Positions 17,355 to 25,990 of a stretch of 54,095 nucleotides of DNA are shown here, piece by piece (positions within the stretch are counted from its first letter, which is position 1; the number at the start of each line of letters is the position of its first letter). The DNA is from Deltaproteobacteria bacterium. GTDB lineage: Bacteria; Myxococcota; B64-G9. Both the position numbers and the translations under genes were made by a program. The notes under the pieces were generated by a model that saw only the letters and a list, made by a program, of their open reading frames with translations, searched no databases and was not told the DNA's origin. The stretch lies in the NCBI GenBank assembly GCA_019307065.1, contig JAFDKH010000007.1, positions 1 through 54,095 on the forward strand. The letters run 5' to 3'.

Positions 17355-18194
17355 CTAGACAACCCTCATGGCATGTCCGGCTTCGATAAGCTCCTGATTG
17401 AGGAAATTGCCCTTTTCGAAAACCCGCGCCTTTTTCTTGAGTAATTTATCATAGAACACGTCGGCCACGTAGCGGGCATAGCGGTCGGTCTTATAGGTGC
17501 GTAAAACCAAAAATGGGATTTCCGACAAAACCTGCTCGACGAAAAGTTTGGCCTGACGGCCCGCCGACGTTTTCAGCTCGGGAGTGTCGATCCCGCGCAA
17601 GCGAATCCGCTCGACCCGCCAAACGTCGAAGCCCAGGTCGACTCGGGCCAGCAAAGTGTCTCCGTCGATCACCCGCTCGAGCACGGCCACATAAGTATGC
17701 AACCCGGAAACCGGTCGCGAAAGCGGTTCGCCTTTTATTTCTTTTTGGGTCTCTCGGGTAGCAAATAGGTCTTCGCGAATAGCGCGGCGCAGGTCGGTTC
17801 GCGACCAGTTCTCTTCAACAACTTTTTTCATATAGAAGGCGCGCGCCTGGGGATCTTTGAGCGGCATAAGAACCATGTGGGTGCCCCAGCCGAGGCTCTT
17901 TACCTCCGGGTCGTCGGGCAGGCCGTCGGGCCAGGTGCGGTAGAACTGAAGGGCGCGGTAGATAGCCGACTGGTCGACATTGATATCACGCGCCAGGCGG
18001 CGCACAAAAGCAGCCGAACTAGAGCGATCCTGGATCTCATCGACTCGCCCAAGGCGCTTACCCATTTGCCAGTTAGTCTCGACAAACACCTCGTTGACAG
18101 CCAAGATGGCCAGCTTTCGCCCTTTTTCGATCAGGCTCTGTAGGTCTTCACAGAGCCGGGCATATTCCGTCTTTTTCTTCATTGCAGTAGTCAT
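17355..18194 (-). CDS. DUF1016 N-domain fused to a thermonuclease-like (SNase) domain
   Basis: 279 residues. The first about 145 (LIEKGRKLAILAVNEVFVET, then NWQMGKRL...SAAFVRRLARDI...YRALQFYRTWP) match the DUF1016 (YhcG-type) N-terminal domain. From about 165 a staphylococcal-nuclease fold follows with the key residues visible: VIDGDT (D178), RLRGIDTPE (R200, D203, E206) and TDRYARYVADV (R238 or R241). SNase enzymes cleave DNA or RNA with calcium. In classic YhcG proteins the second half is instead a PD-(D/E)xK nuclease, so here one nuclease seems to have replaced another. No signal peptide is seen, so it acts in the cytoplasm. The start is ATG at 18194 or 18182; no strong ribosome site. A TTCGAA palindrome cluster lies just upstream. 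Confidence 0.85.
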   Translation of the reverse strand: MTTAMKKKTEYARLCEDLQSLIEKGRKLAILAVNEVFVETNWQMGKRLGRVDEIQDRSSSAAFVRRLARDINVDQSAIYRALQFYRTWPDGLPDDPEVKSLGWGTHMVLMPLKDPQARAFYMKKVVEENWSRTDLRRAIREDLFATRETQKEIKGEPLSRPVSGLHTYVAVLERVIDGDTLLARVDLGFDVWRVERIRLRGIDTPELKTSAGRQAKLFVEQVLSEIPFLVLRTYKTDRYARYVADVFYDKLLKKKARVFEKGNFLNQELIEAGHAMRVV

Positions 18195-18230
18195 AACGGC
18201 AGATTACACAATCAGCCCGCCCGAATCAAT

Positions 18231-18264
18231 CAAATTCGAACAATTCGAACAAGGTTCGAATTTG
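18231..18264. promoter_or_regulatory. TTCGAA palindrome cluster, putative operator
   Basis: CAAATTCGAAC (18231-18241) and GTTCGAATTTG (18254-18264) form a perfect 11-base inverted repeat, and a third copy, AATTCGAAC (18242-18250), sits between them. The cluster begins 36 bases upstream of the DUF1016-nuclease start and lies about 150 bases before the AbiEi gene, a plausible place for a repressor to control either. Confidence 0.55.
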
Positions 18265-18290
18265 GTAAACCTAAGTTCCGATTCCGATTC

Positions 18291-18304
18291 CTGAGACCGT
18301 CCCC
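18291..18304. repeat. GGGGACGG-GTCTCA boundary motif (right, inverted)
   Basis: CTGAGACCGTCCCC is the reverse complement of GGGGACGGTCTCAG and mirrors the motif at 15781-15797. The two enclose the ATPase and DUF1016-nuclease genes. Confidence 0.45.
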
Positions 18305-18413
18305 TATCTGGTCCTGCTACCGGTTCTTTGTGTATTTTACTTGTCTAAGTTAGCAGTTTGTGCTAGTTTATGAAAGTGCATTGCAACTATATGCTTACGG
18401 GAGGATGATCTAC

Positions 18414-19226
18414 ATGCAGTTGAAGCCTGCAATATCACATTGGATAGAACACCTCCAGTCACTGGGCCTCTACACCTTCACCCGGGCTCAGGCGGAATCA
18501 GAAACTGGACGTTCCTTCGTGGCTACTCAGACTGCTCTGCGTAGGCTGAAGGAACAAGGTCGGATCGTCTCTCCCAGGCGTGGGTTCTACGTTGTGGTTC
18601 CTTTCGAATATCGGGCGGCCAACTCGCCGCCTGCGAACTGGTTCATTGACGATATGATGCTCTACCTCGACCAGCCCTACTACGTTGGGCTCCTCAGCGC
18701 GGCGGCAATTCACGGTGCTGCCCATCAGCAACCCATGGTGTTTCAGGTGATGACCAACAAGCCGACCCGCGAGATACGCTCCGGAAAAGTCGCCATCCAG
18801 TTCTCGATGAGCTGCAAGATCGAGCATATGCCGGTGACGGAAAAACAGACCGAGACCGGGACTATGCGCGTCGCCACCCCCGAGACAACTGCATTTGATA
18901 TGGTTCGCTACCAAGCCGCTGCCGGACATCTGAGCAACGCAGCAACGGTTCTCGCCGAACTGGCTGAGTGTATAGACGCTCAGGCACTCGTTAGCATTGC
19001 GCAACTTGTGCGGCTCCCGGACGTCCAGCGCCTTGGATATCTGCTCGATGCGGTTGGCGAAAGCGACCTCGCTGGCCCATTGGCCAAGTGGCTCGATACG
19101 CAGAAGCCACGCGCTATCTTTTTACATCCCGGAGAATCTGCGGACGTCAAAGTCGACATGCGCTGGCATGTCCTGCCAAATATTGAACTGGAGGTCGACC
19201 TTCAGGCGTCGAGTACGACCCAATAA
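18414..19226 (+). CDS. AbiEi-type antitoxin / transcriptional regulator
   Basis: 270 residues from the ATG at 18414, which has GGGAGG 9 bases upstream; frames from 18360 or 18405 are longer but place no ribosome site correctly. The N-terminal winged helix (YTFTRAQAESETGRS, ATQTALRRLKEQGRIVSPRR followed by GFYVVVP) and the following PPANWFIDDMMLYLDQPYYV, GLLSAAAIHGAAHQQP and RVATPETTAFDMVRY match AbiEi antitoxins. AbiEi normally represses its own operon and neutralises AbiEii, a nucleotidyltransferase toxin encoded right after it. Here no toxin gene follows: the next gene is ftsZ on the opposite strand. After ELEVDL the C-terminus ends in QASSTTQ; frame 2 stays open to 19300, so a small deletion at the end is possible. 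Confidence 0.82.
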   Translation: MQLKPAISHWIEHLQSLGLYTFTRAQAESETGRSFVATQTALRRLKEQGRIVSPRRGFYVVVPFEYRAANSPPANWFIDDMMLYLDQPYYVGLLSAAAIHGAAHQQPMVFQVMTNKPTREIRSGKVAIQFSMSCKIEHMPVTEKQTETGTMRVATPETTAFDMVRYQAAAGHLSNAATVLAELAECIDAQALVSIAQLVRLPDVQRLGYLLDAVGESDLAGPLAKWLDTQKPRAIFLHPGESADVKVDMRWHVLPNIELEVDLQASSTTQ

Positions 19227-19284
19227 CTGCCGCTGATATCGTGCAAGACAAACTGATCGCCAAGCTGCCTGGTGAACCGTGGAA

Positions 19285-19317
19285 GGGGACGGGAACATGA
19301 CCAAAAAATGGGGGTCA
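19285..19317. repeat. Third GGGGACGG motif with a short palindrome
   Basis: GGGGACGG (19285-19292) is followed by TGACC...GGTCA (19298-19317). It lies in the 102-base gap between the AbiEi gene and the 3' end of ftsZ and may mark the right limit of the accessory patch. It is not a convincing terminator for ftsZ because no T tract follows. Confidence 0.35.
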
Positions 19318-19328
19318 GCGGTTTTTGC

Positions 19329-20555
19329 CTACCTGTCCGGCTTTCTCAAGAAGGTCGGAACGTCGTACTCTTCTTCTTCGGTCAACGAGACTGCCTGTTC
19401 CAGGTTGCCGAACCCGGTCTGCGGGGTCTCGCGGACCGGCTTGGGGACTACCGGGCGCGGAAGCGGAGCGCGCTCTACGGCCGGGGCCGATGCAAGTTCG
19501 TTGTAAAGCGGAGTCGACTTGCGGATGTGGGTCGGGATGTCTAAGTCCTCGGGCAGGGCGATGCCGGCCGCGCGGGGCTGATCGGTGACCAACTCGGCGC
19601 ATCTTTCGAATCCGGTGGCAATCACGGTAACTTTGAGTTCGTCGGTCAGGTTCGGATCTATCACGGCCCCAAAAATGATATTGGCATCCTCGTGAGCCTG
19701 AGCCTGAATGAAGCAAGCGGCTTCATTGACCTCGAACAGCTTCATGTCGCTCCCGCCGGTGACGTTGAGCAGGATCCCGGTCGCTCCCTCGATTGCAACT
19801 TCGGCCAGGAGTGGAGAGTGAATTGCCTCGTGACAAGCCTCGAGAGCCCGCTTGGAGCCGGAAGAATGACCAGTCCCCATCAGGGCCAGCCCCTGACTCT
19901 GCATTACCGTGCGCACGTCGGCAAAATCGACATTGATCATCCCGCGCACAACCACCAGATCGCTTATTCCCTGAACTGCGTTATTGAGAACATGATCAAC
20001 CTTTTTAAAAGCATCCAGCATGGAAGTGTTCTCTCCGGCAAGTTCAAGAAGCTTCTCGTTGGGAATCGTGATCAGAGTATCGACCATTTCCTTGAGTTCT
20101 TCGATGCCCTGATCGGCCTGGTTCCAGCGGCGTTTGCCCTCGAACCTAAATGGCCTGGTCACAACCCCAACAGTCAAGCAGCCCAGCGAACGGGCAACTT
20201 CAGCGATAATCGGTGCGCCGCCGGTTCCGGTCCCACCACCCATTCCTCCGGTGATGAACACCATATCGGCCCCCTCGAGCAATTCGGCAAATTGCCCTTT
20301 GGACTCTAACGCTGCGTTGCGGCCGATCTCGGGGTTGGCACCGGCTCCCAATCCGCGAGTCAGGTTCTCGCCCATTTGAATCTTGATATGCGCCAGCGAC
20401 CCGGACAGGGCCTGGGCATCGGTATTGGCGGCTATGAAATCTACTCCATCCATGCCGCTTTCAATCATCGTATTCAGGGCATTATTACCCCCGCCCCCTA
20501 CACCGACGACCTTTATCTTGGCGCCGGTTTGCTGCACCTCTAAAAATTCTATCAT
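19329..20555 (-). CDS. ftsZ: Cell division protein FtsZ
   Basis: 408 residues from the ATG at 20555 (AAGGAGG 7 bases upstream; a frame from 20591 is longer but unlikely). This is the tubulin-like GTPase that forms the division ring. [17 protein letters not shown] is the N-terminal nucleotide-binding loop and [20 protein letters not shown] is the tubulin signature. The linker from about 320 is followed by [14 protein letters not shown], the conserved C-terminal peptide that binds FtsA, ZipA-like partners and other division proteins. It is the last gene of the division and cell-wall cluster, 43 bases after ftsA. Confidence 0.99.
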   Translation of the reverse strand: MIEFLEVQQTGAKIKVVGVGGGGNNALNTMIESGMDGVDFIAANTDAQALSGSLAHIKIQMGENLTRGLGAGANPEIGRNAALESKGQFAELLEGADMVFITGGMGGGTGTGGAPIIAEVARSLGCLTVGVVTRPFRFEGKRRWNQADQGIEELKEMVDTLITIPNEKLLELAGENTSMLDAFKKVDHVLNNAVQGISDLVVVRGMINVDFADVRTVMQSQGLALMGTGHSSGSKRALEACHEAIHSPLLAEVAIEGATGILLNVTGGSDMKLFEVNEAACFIQAQAHEDANIIFGAVIDPNLTDELKVTVIATGFERCAELVTDQPRAAGIALPEDLDIPTHIRKSTPLYNELASAPAVERAPLPRPVVPKPVRETPQTGFGNLEQAVSLTEEEEYDVPTFLRKPDR

Positions 20556-20598
20556 GGCCTTCCCTCCTTGAAATATTCTGCCCCTGCGCAAGGGCTAT

Positions 20599-21828
20599 TT
20601 AAAAAAAGTCGTGCATCCAACCCTTCATTCTTTGTTTGATCCGGTGGTAAAGGTTCTTGTCCGGGCGAATCGGGAAGAACCGGCTGTCTAAGTGTTCGCG
20701 GCCATAGAGCACCAGGCCTACCCCGGTGGCATAGATCGGCGAACTAACCACGTCCGTCAGACCACCGATTCCTACAGGGATTCCTCGTCGAACCGGCATA
20801 CCGAGAACGTCTTCGGCCAACTCCGGCATGCCTTCCATGATTGTCGAACCTCCGGTAATAACCGCCCCCGAGGCCAACAAATCTTCAAAACCGGATCGCT
20901 GAATCTCGCGCTGGACGAGGCTGAAAATCTCTTCGACCCGTGGTTCGATTATCTCGCATAAGATTTGGCGCGAAAGAGTCCGGGTGTTGCGCCCGCCAAC
21001 CGAGGGCACCTCGATAATCTCTTCCTTGTCCACCAGCGAAGCCATGGAGCAACCATGTTTGATTTTGAGTTTTTCCGCTTTTGGGGCCGGAGTGCGTAGA
21101 CCAACAGCAATGTCGTTGGTTACCTGATTGCCACCCAAAGAAAGAACGGCTGTGTGGACAATGCTTCCTCCCGAGAAGATTGCAATGTCGGTTGTACCAC
21201 CGCCGATATCTATCAAGGCGACTCCCAAGTCCTTTTCGTCCTCATTCAGCACGGCCATTGACGAGGCCAACTGCTGAAGCACGATGTCGGCCACATCCAG
21301 GCCGGTCTTGTTAGCGCACTTGATTAGATTCTGGGCTGAAGAGCAGGCCCCGGTAACCAGGTGCACCTTGGCCTCCAGGCGTACCCCGCTCATTCCAAGC
21401 GGTTCTTTGATCCCGTCCTGGTTGTCGATCACGTACTCTTGCGGCAAAATGTGAATCACTTCGCGATCAAGCGGGATCACCACTGCTCGGGCGGCATCGA
21501 TCACTCGGCGGATATCCGAGGCCTTGACCTCTTTATCCTTGACAGCCACGATCCCGTGGGAATTGATCCCCTTGATGTGGCCACCGGCGATGCCGATGTA
21601 ATTGCTTTTGATCTCGCATCCAGCCATCATTTCTGCTTCTTCGATGGCTCGCTTGATCGAGTTGACGGTGCTCTCGATATTGATCACGACCCCCTTGCGC
21701 AAACCTCGCGAAGGGGAAGTACCGATTCCCACAATATCGACACCGTCTGGCCGAATCTCACCGACAATGGCACAAATTTTCGTTGTACCAATATCGAGAC
21801 CAACTACTAGTTCGTTATTTTTTCCCAT
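20599..21828 (-). CDS. ftsA: Cell division protein FtsA
   Basis: 409 residues, an actin-fold ATPase that tethers FtsZ to the membrane. The first phosphate loop is VGLDIGTTKICAIVGEI, the second is GVALIDIGGGTTDIAIF, and the adenosine motif is SGAVITGGSTIMEGMPELA. The SHS2-like 1C subdomain lies between about 85 and 165. The C-terminus LYHRIKQRMKGWMHDFF is an amphipathic helix suited to membrane binding. GAGGAG is 4-5 bases before the ATG. It lies 19 bases after ftsQ. Confidence 0.99.
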   Translation of the reverse strand: MGKNNELVVGLDIGTTKICAIVGEIRPDGVDIVGIGTSPSRGLRKGVVINIESTVNSIKRAIEEAEMMAGCEIKSNYIGIAGGHIKGINSHGIVAVKDKEVKASDIRRVIDAARAVVIPLDREVIHILPQEYVIDNQDGIKEPLGMSGVRLEAKVHLVTGACSSAQNLIKCANKTGLDVADIVLQQLASSMAVLNEDEKDLGVALIDIGGGTTDIAIFSGGSIVHTAVLSLGGNQVTNDIAVGLRTPAPKAEKLKIKHGCSMASLVDKEEIIEVPSVGGRNTRTLSRQILCEIIEPRVEEIFSLVQREIQRSGFEDLLASGAVITGGSTIMEGMPELAEDVLGMPVRRGIPVGIGGLTDVVSSPIYATGVGLVLYGREHLDSRFFPIRPDKNLYHRIKQRMKGWMHDFF

Positions 21829-21847
21829 GGCTCTCCTCGCTTCTTTA

Positions 21848-22714
21848 TCATTTACCGGCTAAAGGATTATTTGCATTCGATGTCGCCAATGTGTTTTCTT
21901 TTTCAATCCTGACTGTTGCCTTGACTCCCCGGGCCGAACGATCGAGCAAGATGGTGTGCGGCCTGAGGTTGCGACTTTCCAGTTCACTGAAGGTTCGACA
22001 CAGGTCGTTCAATCCCTTCAGTTCGTCACTATTATTCAAGCGCACGGTCAAGGCGCCCGGATCCAGAATCAAAGTAGAACCCATCAACTCGTCAATGTTG
22101 ACTTCGGCCACTTTACGCCCGCGCAGACAGGGAATTGTTTTGAGTTTTTCGACAAGTTTCAAAGAATCGTAAATGTATTTGCGAGATCGGAGTGGTTGGG
22201 AATGAAAACTCTTGCGCGAGATACCGGTCAGGACCGGAAAATCAACATCCTCCCCGGGCTGAACCCGCTTGAATACTTCACCGCGCTCACTGACGTAGTA
22301 CAACCCGGTCAGCGCAATCAAAGCCGCCGGAATATGCTCCTGAGCTTCAACGATGACCGTATCAGGAATTATCCGCTGCACCTGAGCCGAGCGTATCCAG
22401 GGGAGCTTTTCAACTTTGCGGCGAATCTCTTCGACATCAACAGAAAAAATATTGATTCCTTCACTGAGCTCGGCGGCCCTTAAAAGATCTCCCGTGGCCG
22501 TCTTGACTGTTCCTTTTATTTCTATGCTGCGAACCGCCAAAGCAGGAGATGTGCGAAGAAAGCTCATCACTTGATATGCGCCAAAACCAATTCCAGCCCC
22601 CAAGACCGCCAGGCCAAACAGCCGCAGCGGGCCAAATACCCAGGCATGGATCCGGTTAGATCTTCTTTCGCGTTTCTTTTGCGGCGTTATCCGCCTGCGG
22701 TTTCTTCGTGCCAT
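21848..22714 (-). CDS. ftsQ: Cell division protein FtsQ
   Basis: 288 residues. A strongly basic cytoplasmic start (MARRNRRRITPQKKRERR) is followed by one membrane helix (about 30-53) and a POTRA domain (VRSIEIKGTVKTATGDLLRA, INIFSVDVEEIRRKVEKLPW). The segment VQRIIPDTVIVEAQEHIPAA is the conserved start of the FtsQ beta domain. FtsQ joins the cytoplasmic ring to the periplasmic FtsB/FtsL/FtsI complex. It lies 11 bases after ddl. Confidence 0.95.
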   Translation of the reverse strand: MARRNRRRITPQKKRERRSNRIHAWVFGPLRLFGLAVLGAGIGFGAYQVMSFLRTSPALAVRSIEIKGTVKTATGDLLRAAELSEGINIFSVDVEEIRRKVEKLPWIRSAQVQRIIPDTVIVEAQEHIPAALIALTGLYYVSERGEVFKRVQPGEDVDFPVLTGISRKSFHSQPLRSRKYIYDSLKLVEKLKTIPCLRGRKVAEVNIDELMGSTLILDPGALTVRLNNSDELKGLNDLCRTFSELESRNLRPHTILLDRSARGVKATVRIEKENTLATSNANNPLAGK

Positions 22715-22725
22715 GTGACCACCTG

Positions 22726-23646
22726 CTATGTTTTCAATGAGGCCCCTAACAAGAGCCTCTCAGCCAAATCCTCGAAAGAAATCCCGACTCCCTGCGCAAT
22801 CTTGGGAATCAGGCTCGCCTCAGTCATGCCCGGAATGGTATTGACCTCCAGGAGATAGAAGCGCCCATCCCCAGATAAAATGGTGTCGACGCGACTTACC
22901 CCGCTACAACCCAGGGCCTGATGGGCTGCCAGGCCCAACCGGAGTACTTCTTGGGTCTGCTGATCTTCGAGCGCCGCCGGGAAAAAATACTGGGTAGTAC
23001 CGTCGCTGAAGTACTTGGCCTTGTAGTCATAGAACTCTTCGGCCGGTACTATCTCTATGGCACCCAGGGCCCGGTCGTCGAGCACGCCGACCTGGATCTC
23101 GCGTCCGGCGACGTAGCGTTCGATCAGTACATCGCCCGCAAAACCTCTCGCTTGTTCAATGGCTGCCATCAGTTGGGCTTGCTCATGGACGATACTGATT
23201 CCGACACTCGAGCCTTCTCGGGAAGGCTTTACAACTGCCGGTAGCTCGAATGGCAAGTCTTGTGGGTCAAAAGTCCCCAGTTCAGCCCGGGAGACTACGA
23301 AATCATCGACAACTTCGAGTTTATTTTGCCTGAATAGTTTTTTTGCATAAACCTTATCCATCGACAGGGCCGAAGCCAAAACTCCGCTGCCGGTGTAGGG
23401 AATACGCATTGCCTCCAAGAGACCCTGGATACAGCCATCCTCACCCCAGCGCCCGTGCAGGGCGATAAATGCCACCTCAATTTTCTTATCTCGCAGGGCT
23501 GTCGCCAGGTTGGTATCAACAACGATCTCGGTCACTCGGTAACCTCGGGCTTGCAGCGCTCTTGTCAGGGCAGCCCCGCTCTGAAGCGACACCTCATGCT
23601 CTGCATTGTGGCCACCCAACAACATGCCGATGAGTTTGTCTTTCAT
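22726..23646 (-). CDS. ddl: D-alanine--D-alanine ligase
   Basis: 306 residues from the ATG at 23646 (GAGGAGG 5 bases upstream). It joins two D-alanines with ATP to give the dipeptide that MurF adds. IGMLLGGHNAEHEVSLQSGA is the family N-terminus (usually G-G-x-S-x-E-R-E-V-S-L); IALHGRWGEDG the following loop; VVKPSREGSSVGISIV the ATP-grasp lysine region; and FYLLEVNTIPGMTEASLIPK the magnesium-binding end. The ATG overlaps the murB stop by four bases (ATGA), so the two are translationally coupled. Confidence 0.97.
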   Translation of the reverse strand: MKDKLIGMLLGGHNAEHEVSLQSGAALTRALQARGYRVTEIVVDTNLATALRDKKIEVAFIALHGRWGEDGCIQGLLEAMRIPYTGSGVLASALSMDKVYAKKLFRQNKLEVVDDFVVSRAELGTFDPQDLPFELPAVVKPSREGSSVGISIVHEQAQLMAAIEQARGFAGDVLIERYVAGREIQVGVLDDRALGAIEIVPAEEFYDYKAKYFSDGTTQYFFPAALEDQQTQEVLRLGLAAHQALGCSGVSRVDTILSGDGRFYLLEVNTIPGMTEASLIPKIAQGVGISFEDLAERLLLGASLKT

Positions 23647-24596
23647 TTGGACCTCCTCACGGCGGCGGCTGGGCGGAACCTGCCCCATAGCTCAACTTCG
23701 CGCTCGAGGCGGACTCCCATTTTCAGCTTAACTGTCCGGGCTACATGTTGAGACAATCGCAGGATGTCTTTGGCCGAAGCTCCGCCATTATTGATGATGT
23801 AGTTGGCATGGACTGTTGACACCATGGCGCTGCCCCGGCGGGCTCCCTTACAACCGGCTTGATCAATCAAACGTCCGGCCGAACCTGACTGCGGGTTTTT
23901 AAAGAAACAACCGGCACTTCGAACTCTTTTTGGTTGGCCGATACGCTTTTGCCGGGCAGCCTGGTAAGCTCGCTCGATTTTTGTAGGCCTCGTTAGCGGC
24001 AGACGAAATCTTGCCGCGACTATGATCTGGCGCAGCCCGAAGGGCGAGCAACGGTATCCAAAAGCCAGAGAATCAACCGGCACCCAGTGCATGCTTTTGC
24101 GTCTCAGGATGCGAACCTCGACCAGCCGATCGGTTATTGTCCCAAGCGAAGTGCCGGCGTTTGTTTTTATTGCTCCGCCGATTGTCCCGGGAATACCAAC
24201 CAGCGGATGCAAACCCCCGCCTCCGTACTTTAAAGCCCAGGCGATCAGGCGTCCCATCGCCAGACCCGCTCCAACCTGAACATCCAAAAATCTACGACTG
24301 CGATCGAGTGGCTTCAGCGAAGCCAGCTGTCCGGATAGTCTGAAGGCAGCCCCGGACAGACCCGAGTCGGAAACCAAAATGTTGCTTCCCAGCCCAAGCA
24401 CACGCCAGTCGATTGCCCGGCTATCCAAGAATCGAAGGGCTTCTGAGAGTGACTCTTCGTTTTTCAAGAAGACCAACAACTTAGCAGCCCCGCCGACACC
24501 AAGAGTCGTGTGTTTGGCCAACGGCTCGTCAAGGCATACCCGGCAGTCTATTCTGTCGATGAAGCCTTGCCGCCAATCTGTTTTTACCCTACTCAT
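23643..24596 (-). CDS. murB: UDP-N-acetylenolpyruvoylglucosamine reductase
   Basis: 317 residues. It reduces enolpyruvyl-UDP-GlcNAc to UDP-MurNAc with FAD and NADPH. HTTLGVGGAAKLLVFLKNEE is the FAD-domain start, VLGLGSNILVSDSG the nucleotide-binding loop, and LVGIPGTIGGAIKTNAG the conserved centre. RSAGCFFKNPQSGSAGRLID holds the catalytic region, with S in SAG following FKNP as in type II enzymes. The end contains HANYIINNGGASAKDI with the conserved N-G-G-A. It overlaps murC by four bases upstream and ddl by four bases downstream. Confidence 0.97.
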   Translation of the reverse strand: MSRVKTDWRQGFIDRIDCRVCLDEPLAKHTTLGVGGAAKLLVFLKNEESLSEALRFLDSRAIDWRVLGLGSNILVSDSGLSGAAFRLSGQLASLKPLDRSRRFLDVQVGAGLAMGRLIAWALKYGGGGLHPLVGIPGTIGGAIKTNAGTSLGTITDRLVEVRILRRKSMHWVPVDSLAFGYRCSPFGLRQIIVAARFRLPLTRPTKIERAYQAARQKRIGQPKRVRSAGCFFKNPQSGSAGRLIDQAGCKGARRGSAMVSTVHANYIINNGGASAKDILRLSQHVARTVKLKMGVRLEREVELWGRFRPAAAVRRSK

Positions 24597-25990
24597 TCAA
24601 CGCTCTTTTCGCCCTGCTTGCGTTTCATACGAGTCAGAAACTCATCACCCACTCGCCAGACATCTCCGGCACCCATAGTTATCAAGATGTCTTCTTCTTG
24701 AACGTTTTGAATCAACCAGTCGACAACCGCCTGACGGTCGGATATGTAGTGGGCGTTGCGATGACCATAACTGCGAATTCCTTCGTAAAGCGCGCGGGCG
24801 CTGACACCCTCGATCGGTTCTTCGCCGGCAGCATAGATATCCATGACCACGACTACATCGGCCTGGTTGAAAGCTGCGTGGAACTGCTTTTCGAGATCAC
24901 GTGTGCGCGTATAGCGATGCGGCTGAAAAACGACAACCGTCCGGCAATTAAATGCTTTGCGGGCACCATCTAAGGTAGTCTTGATTTCTTCAGGGTGATG
25001 ACCATAATCATCGACTACCGTAATATTATTTACTTCGCCCTGAATCGTGAAGCGTCGATGAATGCCCTCAAACTTCTCCAGGGCCTCTTGAACTGCCTCG
25101 AAAGGAACATGCAGCTCATCGGCCATGGCTATTGTCGCCAGGCCATTCATGATATTGTGCTGTCCGATCATTCTGAGACACACCCGGCCCAAATTTTCAC
25201 CGCGCTTGATGACATCAAAAGCCACTTTGTGTTTTTCAAAACTCGGCTTCTCAGCGCGGAAATCCGCTTGGGGAGATATGCCGTAGGTCACAACCCGCTT
25301 AGTCATGCGCGGGATAATCTCCTGGACATGCGGATGATCCAGGCACATCACAACCAATCCGTAGAAAGGGACCTTGTTGGCAAAATCTACAAAGGCGTTC
25401 TTGATGGCATCCAGGCTTCCGTAATGATCAAGATGTTCAGGATCGATATTGGTGATAATCGCATAGGTTGGACTGAGCTTGAGAAATGAGCCATCGCTCT
25501 CGTCCGCCTCGGCCACCAGCAAATCGCCCTGACCCAGGCGGGCATTGGAGCCCAAGCTGTTCAAGCGACCGCCGATGACCATGGTCGGATCCAATCCGGC
25601 CTGGGCCAGGACCGATGCCAGAATCGAGGTAGTCGTCGTCTTGCCATGCGAACCGGCCACGGCGATACCGTCTTTCATGCGCATTAGCTCGGCCAGCATT
25701 TCGGCCCGGGGAATGACTGGAATGCCCCGATCTCTAGCTGCAATTACCTCCGGGTTATCCTGGCGCACGGCGCTCGAAATAACCACCACGTCGGCATCCT
25801 GCAGATTGTCGGCCTGGTGACCTTGAAATACTATGCCGCCCAGGTTTTCGAGCCGCAAGGTTACTTCACTCTCAACCAGATCGGAGCCGGTCACTGTATA
25901 GCCGAGATTGAGCAGCACTTCAGCAATTCCACTCATGCCGATACCGCCAATGCCGACGAAATGCACTCGGTATGTCCTGCGTAAGGGCAT
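24593..25990 (-). CDS. murC: UDP-N-acetylmuramate--L-alanine ligase
   Basis: 465 residues from the ATG at 25990, which forms a TGATG overlap with the murG stop; the longer frame would begin with TTG at 26014. It adds L-alanine to UDP-MurNAc with ATP. HFVGIGGIGMSGIAEVLLNL is the N-terminal UDP site, VAGSHGKTTTTSILA the ATP loop, EADESDGSFL the carbamate/metal region, and VVDDYGHHPEEIKTTL the C-terminal domain signature typical of MurC. Its stop overlaps the murB start by four bases. Confidence 0.98.
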   Translation of the reverse strand: MPLRRTYRVHFVGIGGIGMSGIAEVLLNLGYTVTGSDLVESEVTLRLENLGGIVFQGHQADNLQDADVVVISSAVRQDNPEVIAARDRGIPVIPRAEMLAELMRMKDGIAVAGSHGKTTTTSILASVLAQAGLDPTMVIGGRLNSLGSNARLGQGDLLVAEADESDGSFLKLSPTYAIITNIDPEHLDHYGSLDAIKNAFVDFANKVPFYGLVVMCLDHPHVQEIIPRMTKRVVTYGISPQADFRAEKPSFEKHKVAFDVIKRGENLGRVCLRMIGQHNIMNGLATIAMADELHVPFEAVQEALEKFEGIHRRFTIQGEVNNITVVDDYGHHPEEIKTTLDGARKAFNCRTVVVFQPHRYTRTRDLEKQFHAAFNQADVVVVMDIYAAGEEPIEGVSARALYEGIRSYGHRNAHYISDRQAVVDWLIQNVQEEDILITMGAGDVWRVGDEFLTRMKRKQGEKSVE

